Shown in pieces: positions 5,846 through 13,066 of a stretch of 13,124 nt of DNA. The notes under the pieces are model-generated. The model worked only from the letters and a program-made list of their open reading frames with translations. It made no database searches and was not told the origin of the DNA. How positions within the stretch are numbered: position 1 is the first letter of the stretch; every line of letters starts with the position of its first letter. This DNA is from Chloroflexota bacterium (GTDB taxonomy: Bacteria; Chloroflexota; Anaerolineae; Anaerolineales; Anaerolineaceae): contig JAEYTI010000184.1 in NCBI GenBank assembly GCA_023434145.1, positions 1-13,124 on the forward strand. Reading direction: 5' to 3'. A program made the position numbers and the translations under genes.

Positions 5846-6649
5846 TCACAGCTTTCCATCTGTGGCGGTTAGCTTATACAGCAGCGCCTGTTCAATCATT
5901 TTCTGTTCGTGAATATCCCTGGCCATCCCCAACCACCATACGGTTTGATCTGTGCTGCCAGGGATTGGAATCATCTGGCTGTCATGCCAGCGGTACGTGC
6001 CATCCGCCATGCGCAGGCGGTGCTGTATCTTGAAATGGACCCCGGTTTCGATGGATTGCTGAAACAGTCTGGCGGTCTCCGGTAAGTCCTCTGGGTAGAG
6101 CGCCTCCGCGCAGTTCCAGTCGCTATCTTCCTGGCGCTGAAACCCCTGGTAGTGGTCAACGTAGTCGTTGAAGTAATGGATGCTGCCGGTGATCGATGCC
6201 GTCCAAACCAGTTGGGGCATCGTCTTCGCCAGCGCGCGGAAATCATGGTTGTTTTGAATCTGCCGCAGCAGCGACCCAAATAACAAGCGCTCCTGCTGAA
6301 TTGGCTGGGTGATATCCTGGGTGATGACCGTTGCGCCCGCGATCCGCCCGTAGGTATCCATAATCGGTTTCGCGGACTCGTAAATGGTGACAAACGATCC
6401 ATCCAACCGTTGAACGTCGATCTCAATACCCATCACAGGCTTGCCGGCTGTGATGGCCTGCATGGCCGGGCTGTCCTTCTCCTGCAAAACCTGCCCAAAA
6501 TTCTTTAACCAACCCGTGCACACCGCATACGGTCTTTCGCCGATCCGTATTGTCTCTTTTCCGGCGACAATCGAATCGTAACAAGCGTTCTTGCGAACGA
6601 TTTTGCCTTCGTGGTCGGTGATGGAGATGCCAAAGGATAAGGTGGTCAT
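5846..6649 (-). CDS. Stand-alone double PAS-domain protein without output domain
   Basis: This encodes 267 residues, cytosolic by the absence of a signal or membrane segment. PAS-1 spans about residues 5-115 (GISITDHEGKIVRKN to AGATVITQDIT). PAS-2, of the PAS_3 type, spans about 140-252 (PQLVWTASITG, LYPEDLPET, RMADGTYRWHDSQ, WWLGMARDIHEQK). The chain ends soon after the linker where a histidine-kinase or GGDEF domain would normally begin, so it is either a pure sensor/adaptor or a truncated kinase. PAS-1 starts almost at the first residue, and an in-frame TAA lies two codons upstream of the ATG, so the N-terminus is not simply misassigned. The ribosome site is weak (TTGAG). It is divergent from the propeller gene. 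Ligand and partner are unknown. Confidence 0.85.
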   Translation of the reverse strand: MTTLSFGISITDHEGKIVRKNACYDSIVAGKETIRIGERPYAVCTGWLKNFGQVLQEKDSPAMQAITAGKPVMGIEIDVQRLDGSFVTIYESAKPIMDTYGRIAGATVITQDITQPIQQERLLFGSLLRQIQNNHDFRALAKTMPQLVWTASITGSIHYFNDYVDHYQGFQRQEDSDWNCAEALYPEDLPETARLFQQSIETGVHFKIQHRLRMADGTYRWHDSQMIPIPGSTDQTVWWLGMARDIHEQKMIEQALLYKLTATDGKL

Positions 6650-6720
6650 AAATTGTTACTCAACGTTCCGGCACGTTCTCGAGCCCCCCGGAGTACAACA
6701 AGTGTGTTGCAATATTGGCT

Positions 6721-6734
6721 GCGTGCTTGCACGC
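6721..6734. promoter_or_regulatory. Perfect palindrome, candidate operator
   Basis: GCGTGC and GCACGC flank two bases, giving a perfect 14-base dyad. It lies directly before a putative plus-strand promoter (6737-6764) in the divergent region between the PAS and propeller genes. Confidence 0.35.
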
Positions 6735-6736
6735 GC

Positions 6737-6764
6737 TTTGCATCATACCAATCTAGAGTATAAT
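6737..6764 (+). promoter_or_regulatory. Putative plus-strand promoter upstream of the propeller gene
   Basis: TTTGCA (6737-6742) and a perfect TATAAT (6759-6764) are separated by 16 bases. Transcription from here would leave a leader of about 200 bases. The 12 bases TATAATCACCGC at the -10 region are identical to those at the ParB-like gene promoter. Confidence 0.4.
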
Positions 6765-6908
6765 CACCGCAATCCTCAGACGAGACACTCGGTGGTGGTG
6801 ATACTCCCGCTGTTATGTTCCCGGTTGTACATGCTGAGGGAATCGTAACCGTGATTAACGCTTCAAAACAATCATACCTTGCCGCATCATGCAATGAGCG
6901 CAAACCTG

Positions 6909-6937
6909 GTGTAAATCTGCTGTAAGAGAACTGTAAT
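6909..6937 (+). promoter_or_regulatory. Three 7-base direct repeats at 11-bp period, Pho-box-like
   Basis: GTGTAAA (6909-6915), CTGTAAG (6920-6926) and CTGTAAT (6931-6937) are separated by exactly 4 bases each. This is the geometry of binding sites for PhoB/OmpR-family response regulators, and the unit is close to the Pho-box half-site CTGTCAT. The last unit contains TGTAAT, which could double as a -10 box about 36 bases before the GTG start. Confidence 0.55.
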
Positions 6938-6972
6938 CCGACCCAGATCTCGTGGCTCCTTCGGAGTTTACC

Positions 6973-9120
6973 GTGAATCAAACCATTGATCCCGAAAGTT
7001 TTGAAAACGAGATCGGTGAAGCCCTGAACAGCTTGAACTCGCCAAAAAAATTAAGCGAGTCAAATTTGCTGCTTCTGTCGCTTGTCTCAGAGTACAAGCA
7101 GAAGGATCCATCCGCTTTGCCTTATCAGGTTTTGCGGCGGGTGCTGACGGATATCCTGGATTTGCTGGAAACCGAGAATGCCGATTACGCCGACATTCTG
7201 CGCGGAAGATTTTGGGAAGGCTTGTCACCCGCCAGCATGATCACCAGTAGCAGGCCGCGGCAGTGGTCCGAAAAGACGTTTTTCAACCACCAAAAGAAAG
7301 CCCGCCAGGAGTTTGCCGCCCTGCTGTGGCAGAAAGAACAAGAAAGCCTGCTGGAAGGCGGCGATCTCAACGCGGAAACCGCTGCGCAAGAAGCCCCGCC
7401 GGTTGCCGTCGCGCCAACGTCTCGCCGCGTCAAATCGTTGTTGGTGGTTGGCGCGCTCTTGCTGGCTCTTGCGCTGGTGGCGATCTATGCCGCCGGTGGG
7501 TTTCGCCCGCTGGCGACGGTGGGTTCCACCGCGGCAAGCACCGCAACCAACCCGGCCAATACGCCAACTACGGCAGCAAGCACCCCAACTACCGCGGCAA
7601 GTACGCCGACCACGGCGGCGGCCACAGCCGTATCGGCCCCGCCGGTGAATTTAATCTGCGGCCCGGGCCAGGCGGAGCCAACGCTCGTGGATGGAAGCGT
7701 GGACCGCTTTTTGCGAAGCGAGGGTGTCAGCAGCTTCACGGTGGAAAATGCCCCCGGCGTGCTGAACAACAAGGTTCGCTACACGTACATCGATCAGAAC
7801 GGTTTGTGGGCGGGCTACTTTGCCACCCAAACCAACCCGGCCAGCGGCCTGGGCCATTACGACCGGGCCAGCAAGCAGGTGGCAAACTGCAACCACGTTC
7901 CCGCGCTCGCCGGGCAGAATATCAATGCTGTGATATCTGACCAAACCGGCACGCTGTGGGTAGCAACAGAAAAGAACGGGCTGGCCTCTTTTGATGGCCA
8001 GGAATGGCTGCACTACACCGCCGCGAACGGGCTGCCGAGCAATGAAATCTACGGTTTGACCGTGGACGAAGAGAACAATCTTTGGGCTGCTACCTGGGAA
8101 GGCGTGGCCAAGTTTAACGGCCAGTCGTGGGACGTTCCGTATACGGTTCAGAATGGTACCCTGTTCAACAACCATGTGCATGATATCCTCTTCGACGGCC
8201 AGGGAAATATCTGGGTGGGCCATATCGAGCGAGGGATCAGCAAATACAGCCAGAAGGATGGCGACTGGGTCCACTTTACCGCCGTGCCGGGCGGTCTCAG
8301 TGGTAACAGCGTGCGGGGTCTCGTGCTGCAAGTGGGGACGGCCTCCGAATCAGAGTCGATCTGGATCGCCACGCAGGACGGTGGCGTGAGCCAGTATCAA
8401 AACGGCGTTTGGACGGCCCACCGCACCGAGAATGGGCTGCCGAGCAACCGCGTGCGAATGGTAGCCATCGACCGGCACAACCGCGTATGGGCAGCCACTT
8501 CGCATGGCGTTGCCTATTGGGACGCCGGCCGGTGGAACCTGTACAACACGCTCGATACCCATTCACTGGCCTTTGGGATCACCTGCCCGGATGGCTCCTG
8601 CACCATCGATGACGACCACGTGTGGACGGGAACCGATCAGTTCGGGCTTACCCAATCGCGCTTGCCGCTGCCGGTGAGCGAAACGCCGCTGGATGTCAAT
8701 TCGGTGTGCTTTGAATTTGCCAACGAGGAGCGCGTTTGCCCGCCCATCGTGGCAGATGCGGCAACCGGCAATCTCTCGGTGGCCTATCCGGAGCCCATTG
8801 CCCCAGGCGAGCAGTTCCAGGTATACATCACCGTCACCCCGCGCGCCAACTACGCCCTCGAAGAAGCGCGGGGCGATATGCTCTCCAACACCGACGCCGA
8901 CGACGCCAACCTGTTTGGTCGCTGGGCGCGAATCAAAGTGCTGGGCACCGTAGAACCTGGCTCACCCTTCCAGTTCGCCGATTACGACAATCTCTTCACA
9001 GCCCCGCAGCTTCCCGAGAACGTGCAGGAACAGGAATTCTCCAGTTCGTGGCGCGTGTGGCGGCACAACCGCTACATTGGCCCCAACATCCGCCTGGAAT
9101 TTACGGTCAAGCAGCCGTAA
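6973..9120 (+). CDS. Membrane-anchored HTH / Reg_prop propeller / NBR1-Ig-like sensor protein
   Basis: This encodes 715 residues from GTG 6973, chosen because GGAG lies 6 bases upstream; an in-frame GTG at 6952 lacks such a site. Residues about 30-125 are helical and end in ADILRGRFWEGLSP and SEKTFFNHQKKARQE, resembling a degenerate sigma-70 region-4-like helix-turn-helix. A single membrane segment lies at about 155-175, with RRVK on its inner side. A Thr/Ala/Pro linker (TPTTAAS repeated) follows. Seven LW/IW/VW-type motifs (LWVATEKNGL, LWAATWEGV, IWVGHIERGI, IWIATQDGGV, VWAATSHGV and others) mark a two-component-regulator-type beta-propeller. From about 575 to the end is an NBR1-Ig-like domain (SSSWRVWRHNRYIGP). 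Topology suggests an outside sensor joined to an inside DNA- or polymerase-contacting module. The HTH call is inference. Confidence 0.85.
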   Translation: MNQTIDPESFENEIGEALNSLNSPKKLSESNLLLLSLVSEYKQKDPSALPYQVLRRVLTDILDLLETENADYADILRGRFWEGLSPASMITSSRPRQWSEKTFFNHQKKARQEFAALLWQKEQESLLEGGDLNAETAAQEAPPVAVAPTSRRVKSLLVVGALLLALALVAIYAAGGFRPLATVGSTAASTATNPANTPTTAASTPTTAASTPTTAAATAVSAPPVNLICGPGQAEPTLVDGSVDRFLRSEGVSSFTVENAPGVLNNKVRYTYIDQNGLWAGYFATQTNPASGLGHYDRASKQVANCNHVPALAGQNINAVISDQTGTLWVATEKNGLASFDGQEWLHYTAANGLPSNEIYGLTVDEENNLWAATWEGVAKFNGQSWDVPYTVQNGTLFNNHVHDILFDGQGNIWVGHIERGISKYSQKDGDWVHFTAVPGGLSGNSVRGLVLQVGTASESESIWIATQDGGVSQYQNGVWTAHRTENGLPSNRVRMVAIDRHNRVWAATSHGVAYWDAGRWNLYNTLDTHSLAFGITCPDGSCTIDDDHVWTGTDQFGLTQSRLPLPVSETPLDVNSVCFEFANEERVCPPIVADAATGNLSVAYPEPIAPGEQFQVYITVTPRANYALEEARGDMLSNTDADDANLFGRWARIKVLGTVEPGSPFQFADYDNLFTAPQLPENVQEQEFSSSWRVWRHNRYIGPNIRLEFTVKQP
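7561..7623 (+). repeat. Three tandem 21-base repeats encoding TPTTAAS
   Basis: Three units of 21 bases start at 7561, 7582 and 7603. They code for TPTTAAS, TPTTAAS and TPTTAAA in the extracytoplasmic linker of the propeller protein. The units differ mostly at third positions, so the peptide is kept while the DNA drifts. Such linkers may vary in copy number between strains. Confidence 0.85.
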
Positions 9121-9150
9121 GAACCCTTCCACGCATTCTTTGCTGAATTT

Positions 9151-10032
9151 CTACGGATACGTCAGCCCGGTGCTTTTCAGTACCGCGAGGTCCAGCTTTG
9201 GAGCGCTGACATTAGCCATCATTACCAGATCGTCGTAAGTGGTATCTCGGTCCATCAATCCGTGGATGTGGTCATGAAGCTGGGCATACAGGCTGGGATC
9301 GCGCTCGGTAGTCGTCAGGTACAGGGGTAGGTTTAGCCCGGTGGCACCTGAGGTGTACAACCCCCAGTAAATGCGATCATCGTTGATACGGAAGATGGAC
9401 ATATAGGGGCAAAAGTTCAACAGCTTGATTTGCAGCGAGCCAACAAAGCGCGTATCCAGCTTGCCTTTGCGCTTCTCCGCGTCATACCGTTTCTTCAAGA
9501 GCTCGTAGAACCGCACGCAGCCCTTTACCGCCTCACGCTGCCGGTTCATAAAGTCAATCTCATTATCATTGTCTTCGATAATGCGCTGCTGCAAGTACGG
9601 TGAGCACGGATGCATCATAAAGAGCCGGAGCTGGAGGTTGTGGAACAGCAAATTTTCGATGATCTGTTTTCCCTCGTCTTTGATCAGCTCCTCCACGGCA
9701 TGGTTCAGCGTAATACCTACGATATCCACCTTGGATGCAGTGAATTTGAGATTGTGAATCTCTGGCGGGGTCAGGCAGCGCTTGTAAGCCGCCAGCACGA
9801 TCTTCTCACCTACGGTGGGTTGGGGTGGAACAGGCACCGACTCCGTTTTTTCCACCTCAAAGATCCGGTCGATCATGTTCACGGCGGCGGCAGCCAGTAA
9901 ACCGATGCCAATCGACTCTAGCAGCGGACGCCAGACCGCCCCCTGGATGATCCCGATCAGAATGACAATGATGCCCAACGCCAACAGCAGCAGGTTGATG
10001 AGCATATAGTGAGGCATTTTGACCTTAAACAT
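9151..10032 (-). CDS. Two-TM membrane protein with unrecognised soluble C-terminal domain
   Basis: This encodes 293 residues from ATG 10032, preferred because GGGAGG lies 5 bases upstream; a GTG 30 bases earlier has no ribosome site. Two membrane helices lie at about 10-32 (INLLLLALGIIVILIGI) and 37-56 (GIGLLAAAAVNMI), followed by an acidic and Pro-rich linker. The soluble part (about 75-293) has KVDIVGITLNHAVEELI, LQLRLFMMHPCSPYLQQRI, then LLNFCPYMSIFRINDDRIYWGLY. This order of strand, helix, strand and late dDxxxxG-like strand is reminiscent of degenerate phospholipase-D-like domains, but no HxKxxxxD motif is present. That is a guess. It converges on the propeller gene with a 30-base gap holding no clear terminator. 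Confidence 0.8.
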   Translation of the reverse strand: MFKVKMPHYMLINLLLLALGIIVILIGIIQGAVWRPLLESIGIGLLAAAAVNMIDRIFEVEKTESVPVPPQPTVGEKIVLAAYKRCLTPPEIHNLKFTASKVDIVGITLNHAVEELIKDEGKQIIENLLFHNLQLRLFMMHPCSPYLQQRIIEDNDNEIDFMNRQREAVKGCVRFYELLKKRYDAEKRKGKLDTRFVGSLQIKLLNFCPYMSIFRINDDRIYWGLYTSGATGLNLPLYLTTTERDPSLYAQLHDHIHGLMDRDTTYDDLVMMANVSAPKLDLAVLKSTGLTYP

Positions 10033-10106
10033 AGAATCCTCCCTGTGTTTTTGGTAAGCCACGTGTTTGATAAACTTGTGTAAAAAAATTGGGATGCGAC
10101 GATATT

Positions 10107-10134
10107 ATTGTACAACATTTATTTGCTGGAGCAA
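10107..10134 (-). promoter_or_regulatory. Putative promoter of the two-TM gene
   Basis: On the minus strand TACAAT (10112-10107) has TTGCTC (10134-10129) 16 bases upstream. The -35 match is weak. Transcription would start about 70 bases before the ATG, just downstream of the large hairpin at 10144-10228. Confidence 0.35.
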
Positions 10135-10143
10135 GAAGAAGGT

Positions 10144-10228
10144 CTCTGGGTTTTGCAGTAGTTATAGGGGAGGGGAACGTTGCGAAGCAACGTTCCCCTC
10201 CCCTATAACTACTGCACTTCCCAAATAG
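10144..10228. mobile_element. Hairpin element with terminal inverted repeats (MITE-like), copy 1
   Basis: A perfect 30-bp stem (10154-10183 with 10187-10216) closes on a GAA loop within the apex GTTGCGAAGCAAC. The ends, read inward, are CTCTGGGTTTTGCAGTAG on the left and CTATTTGGGAAGTGCAGTAG on the right, which are imperfect terminal inverted repeats. A second copy with the same end and apex but shorter inner arms lies at the right window edge. There is no coding capacity. The GCGAAGC apex is known to form an unusually stable mini-hairpin in DNA. Confidence 0.7.
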
Positions 10229-10277
10229 CCAAGATGAATTGATTGGGAGGATTTTAGAATTACGCAGGGTGCAAGGA

Positions 10278-10295
10278 GGTTTCAACCCCCAGGCA
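10278..10295 (-). repeat. Fragment of the two-stem repeat family, copy R4
   Basis: Eighteen bases are identical to 1786-1803, the first-stem end of R2, on the same strand. The linker and second hairpin are missing. It lies just past the stop of the hybrid kinase gene, flanked by a 7-bp inverted repeat (GGAGGAT at 10245-10251, ATCCTCC at 10295-10301). Confidence 0.6.
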
Positions 10296-10309
10296 TCCTC
10301 CATAATTCT

Positions 10310-12940
10310 TCACCCCGCCTTCACGGGCAGCTCGATGGTGAACGTCGTCCCCTCGCCCGGCGCCGACTGCACCGTGATCTTCCCCTTGTGGCGTTCCACA
10401 ATCTTGTGCACAATCGCCAGGCCCAGCCCGGTGCCTTCGTATTCGCCCTTGCCGTTCAGGCGCTGGAATGGCTGGAAGATGCGCTCGGCATACTGCGGAT
10501 CGAACCCAATCCCGTTGTCCGCGATCTGAATCGTCGCCATGGGCGGCCCAGAATGGCTGCTTGTCGTGCCTGTCACGTGGATCACCGGCTGCAACCCCTG
10601 CTTGTGGAACTTGAGCGCGTTGCCGATCATGTTTTGAAACAACTGCCGCATCTGCATGGCATCTGCCTCAACGGATGGCAGATCACCGATGTGAACCTGC
10701 CCGCCGGTTACCTGCACGCGCGCTTCCAGGTCCGAGAGCGCTTCCTCTGCCAGCCGGTTCAGGCTCACCGGGCTGAACGCGCGCTTGCGCGTGTGCACCC
10801 GCGAAAGCTCCAGCAGCCCGTCGATCATCTGCTGCATCCGTTCGGCGGCTTTGCTCATGCGATCCAGGTAATCCTTCGAGATATCCGGCAGCGGGTCTTT
10901 CTGCTTCATCAGGCTGTCGGAGAACATGCGGATCTTGCGCAGCGGCTCTTGCAGATCGTGTGAAGCTACGAAGGCAAACTGCTCCAGCTCGCGGTTCGAC
11001 CGCTCCAGGCGCTGCGCCAGATCGACCAGCGTGTCTTCCGCCTGCACCCGTTCGGTAATATCGCGCCCGTACAGGTTGGCATAGCGCTCTTCCGGGAAGG
11101 GCATCACCGAGATGCCATAGAACCGGTCGCCCAGCAGCATATCTTCCCGCACTTCCTTCTTCATCACCGTCGAACGCCGCAGCAGCGAAAGCAGCGGTTC
11201 TTGCAGCAGTTGCCCTACTTCTAGCTCCCACCCTGGCAGCAGGTTTGCCACCGGATTGCGGTAGAGAATGGCTCCGTCATACGAAACCCGCGCCACCGGG
11301 CTGGGATTTTCATCCGGGAACCTGGCCATCCACAGCGCATTGTTGTGCGCCTCGCGCAGGGCTTCTTCGGCCTTCTTGCGCTCGGTCACGTCTTCCTTTA
11401 CCGCCACAAAATGGGTGATGCTGCCAAAATCGTTGGTGATTGGCGAAATTGAGACCGACTCCCAGTAGATTTCGCCGTTCTTTTTGCGGTTGGCAAACTC
11501 GCCGCGCCACGTTTCACCGCCCAGAATTTTCTTCCACAGTTCGCGGTATATCGAGCGCGGTGTCTGCCCCGATTGCAAAATATTCGGCTTTTTGCCTTTC
11601 GCTTCTTCAAACGTGTACCCGGTGAGCTGCGTGAACTTGGGGTTCACATACTCAATCTGCCCGTTCAAGTCGGTGATCACAACCGTCGCTGGGCTCTGTT
11701 TCACCGCTTCCGAGAGCTGGCGCAGCGCTTCCTGCGCTTTCTTTTCTTCCGTGCGGTTCGCGCCAGATACGGCGATGCCATCGCGCGTGGGGTAGATGCT
11801 CACCTCGTAGTACGAATCGGTATACACCCCCGCATGCGAAAAGTGCACCGGCACCCGTTCCTCCATCGCCCGGCGGTAGTGCTTCTCTGCCTCGGTGCCA
11901 ATATACTTCGGGAACGTTTCCCAGTACACCTTACCGATTAGTTCTTCCGGCGGGTGGCCCAGAAGCTCTGCCGCGCGGCGGTTGATGAATAAGAAGCGCC
12001 AGTCCCGGTCGAGGATGAAGAAACTGTCGTGCGTGGTCTCCAAAAATTCGCGCAGCCGCTCCTCGTTCTGACGCAGTGCTTCCTGGCTGGCGCGCAGCGA
12101 CACTTCCGCCTCTTTGCGCTCGGTGATGTCCACCACGATCGAGAGCATGCAATCTTGCCCGTCGATCTCGATCGGCTCGGTTGAGAACAGCACATCTTTG
12201 GTTTTGCGCGATTTTGTGAAAAGCCGCAGCTCGTAATCTTTAAACCCGTTGCCGCTCCGGAACGCGTCGCGCACCTTCGCCCGTTCAGCCGGATCGGGAA
12301 ACATGCCCAGTTCAACCGATGTGCGCCCGATCATCTCGTCTCTGGTGTACTCAAACAGCGCCAGATAGCTGTCGTTCACCTCCATAAACCGCCCATCCGC
12401 CACGGTAGAAATGGCAATGGCAACCGGGCTGCCCCGGAAGGACTTGGCAAACTTGGCTTCCGACCGCCGCAGCGCCTCGGTCGTCTCTTGCAGGGCCGCT
12501 TCCCGGCTCAGCAGCGCCTGCTCTTTGTTCTTCAGTTCTATGGCATAGCGGATCGCGCGCTCCAGCATCAGCGGGCTGGCCTCGTTCTTGGTAATGTAGA
12601 GCGTGGCCCCTGCCTGCATCGCTTCCAGATCCACATCAAAGCTGCCCCGTCCGGTGAACAGGATCAGCGGGTAGGTGCAGCCGTGCTCGCACGCCGCGCG
12701 GATCAAATCGATGCCCGAGCGCGGCCCCAGATCGTAATCGACCAGCGCCGCGCTGTACTGCTCATTGACCAGCATGCGCAGCCCATCCTCGAAATTCGCC
12801 GCCCAATGCAAAGTCAGCTCGCGGCCTTTGGCTTCACGCAGCATATGGCGCGTGAGCAGAAAATCCTCTTCATCATCATCAATCAACAGGATCTTACAAT
12901 TCGCTTGCTGGCTGTTGTGATGGTTTTGCAGTGCAGCCAT
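10310..12940 (-). CDS. Hybrid sensor histidine kinase: REC, four PAS, HisKA, HATPase
   Basis: This encodes 876 residues from ATG 12940, chosen because GAAAGG lies about 10 bases upstream; a TTG 18 bases earlier has no ribosome site. The N-terminal receiver (about 15-135) has the acidic LIDDDEED pocket, the likely phospho-acceptor Asp68 in VDYDLG, Thr96 in LFTGRG and Lys118 in ITKNE. Four PAS/PAC units follow at about 160-280, 295-405, 412-530 and 535-640, each closing on a DITERK-like or related linker. HisKA holds His661 in ASHDLQEPLRKI. The ATPase has MIGNALKFH, IADNGIGFD and GTGLGLAIV. There is no membrane segment, so it is a cytosolic kinase. The input receiver suggests it is itself phosphorylated by another kinase. 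No cognate regulator is adjacent. Confidence 0.95.
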   Translation of the reverse strand: MAALQNHHNSQQANCKILLIDDDEEDFLLTRHMLREAKGRELTLHWAANFEDGLRMLVNEQYSAALVDYDLGPRSGIDLIRAACEHGCTYPLILFTGRGSFDVDLEAMQAGATLYITKNEASPLMLERAIRYAIELKNKEQALLSREAALQETTEALRRSEAKFAKSFRGSPVAIAISTVADGRFMEVNDSYLALFEYTRDEMIGRTSVELGMFPDPAERAKVRDAFRSGNGFKDYELRLFTKSRKTKDVLFSTEPIEIDGQDCMLSIVVDITERKEAEVSLRASQEALRQNEERLREFLETTHDSFFILDRDWRFLFINRRAAELLGHPPEELIGKVYWETFPKYIGTEAEKHYRRAMEERVPVHFSHAGVYTDSYYEVSIYPTRDGIAVSGANRTEEKKAQEALRQLSEAVKQSPATVVITDLNGQIEYVNPKFTQLTGYTFEEAKGKKPNILQSGQTPRSIYRELWKKILGGETWRGEFANRKKNGEIYWESVSISPITNDFGSITHFVAVKEDVTERKKAEEALREAHNNALWMARFPDENPSPVARVSYDGAILYRNPVANLLPGWELEVGQLLQEPLLSLLRRSTVMKKEVREDMLLGDRFYGISVMPFPEERYANLYGRDITERVQAEDTLVDLAQRLERSNRELEQFAFVASHDLQEPLRKIRMFSDSLMKQKDPLPDISKDYLDRMSKAAERMQQMIDGLLELSRVHTRKRAFSPVSLNRLAEEALSDLEARVQVTGGQVHIGDLPSVEADAMQMRQLFQNMIGNALKFHKQGLQPVIHVTGTTSSHSGPPMATIQIADNGIGFDPQYAERIFQPFQRLNGKGEYEGTGLGLAIVHKIVERHKGKITVQSAPGEGTTFTIELPVKAG

Positions 12941-13066
12941 TCTGAAAGAACCTTTCAAAACGATAGGGTATGAAGAAAATTGCGTTTGAATTTCACGCGT
13001 TCATCGACGCGAGAGAAAGTGATATGTGAGTTATCTTACCATATTATCTGACATTAGAATTGTGGG

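Noticed and set aside
6646..6981. A 111-codon minus-strand frame ending with an ATGA overlap on the double-PAS gene
   Set aside because: The overlap looks operon-like, but the protein has no domain character and the frame covers the promoter palindrome, the TATAAT box and the 11-bp repeats of the divergent gene.
7263..7940. A 225-codon plus-strand frame inside the propeller gene
   Set aside because: Gly/Arg/Pro-rich out-of-frame product; the in-frame reading has clear domains throughout.
10154..10216. The 30-bp hairpin as a simple terminator for the hybrid kinase
   Set aside because: It lies about 94 bases past the stop, has no T-run on the minus side and shares ends with another copy at the window edge, so a dispersed element fits better; incidental termination is still possible.
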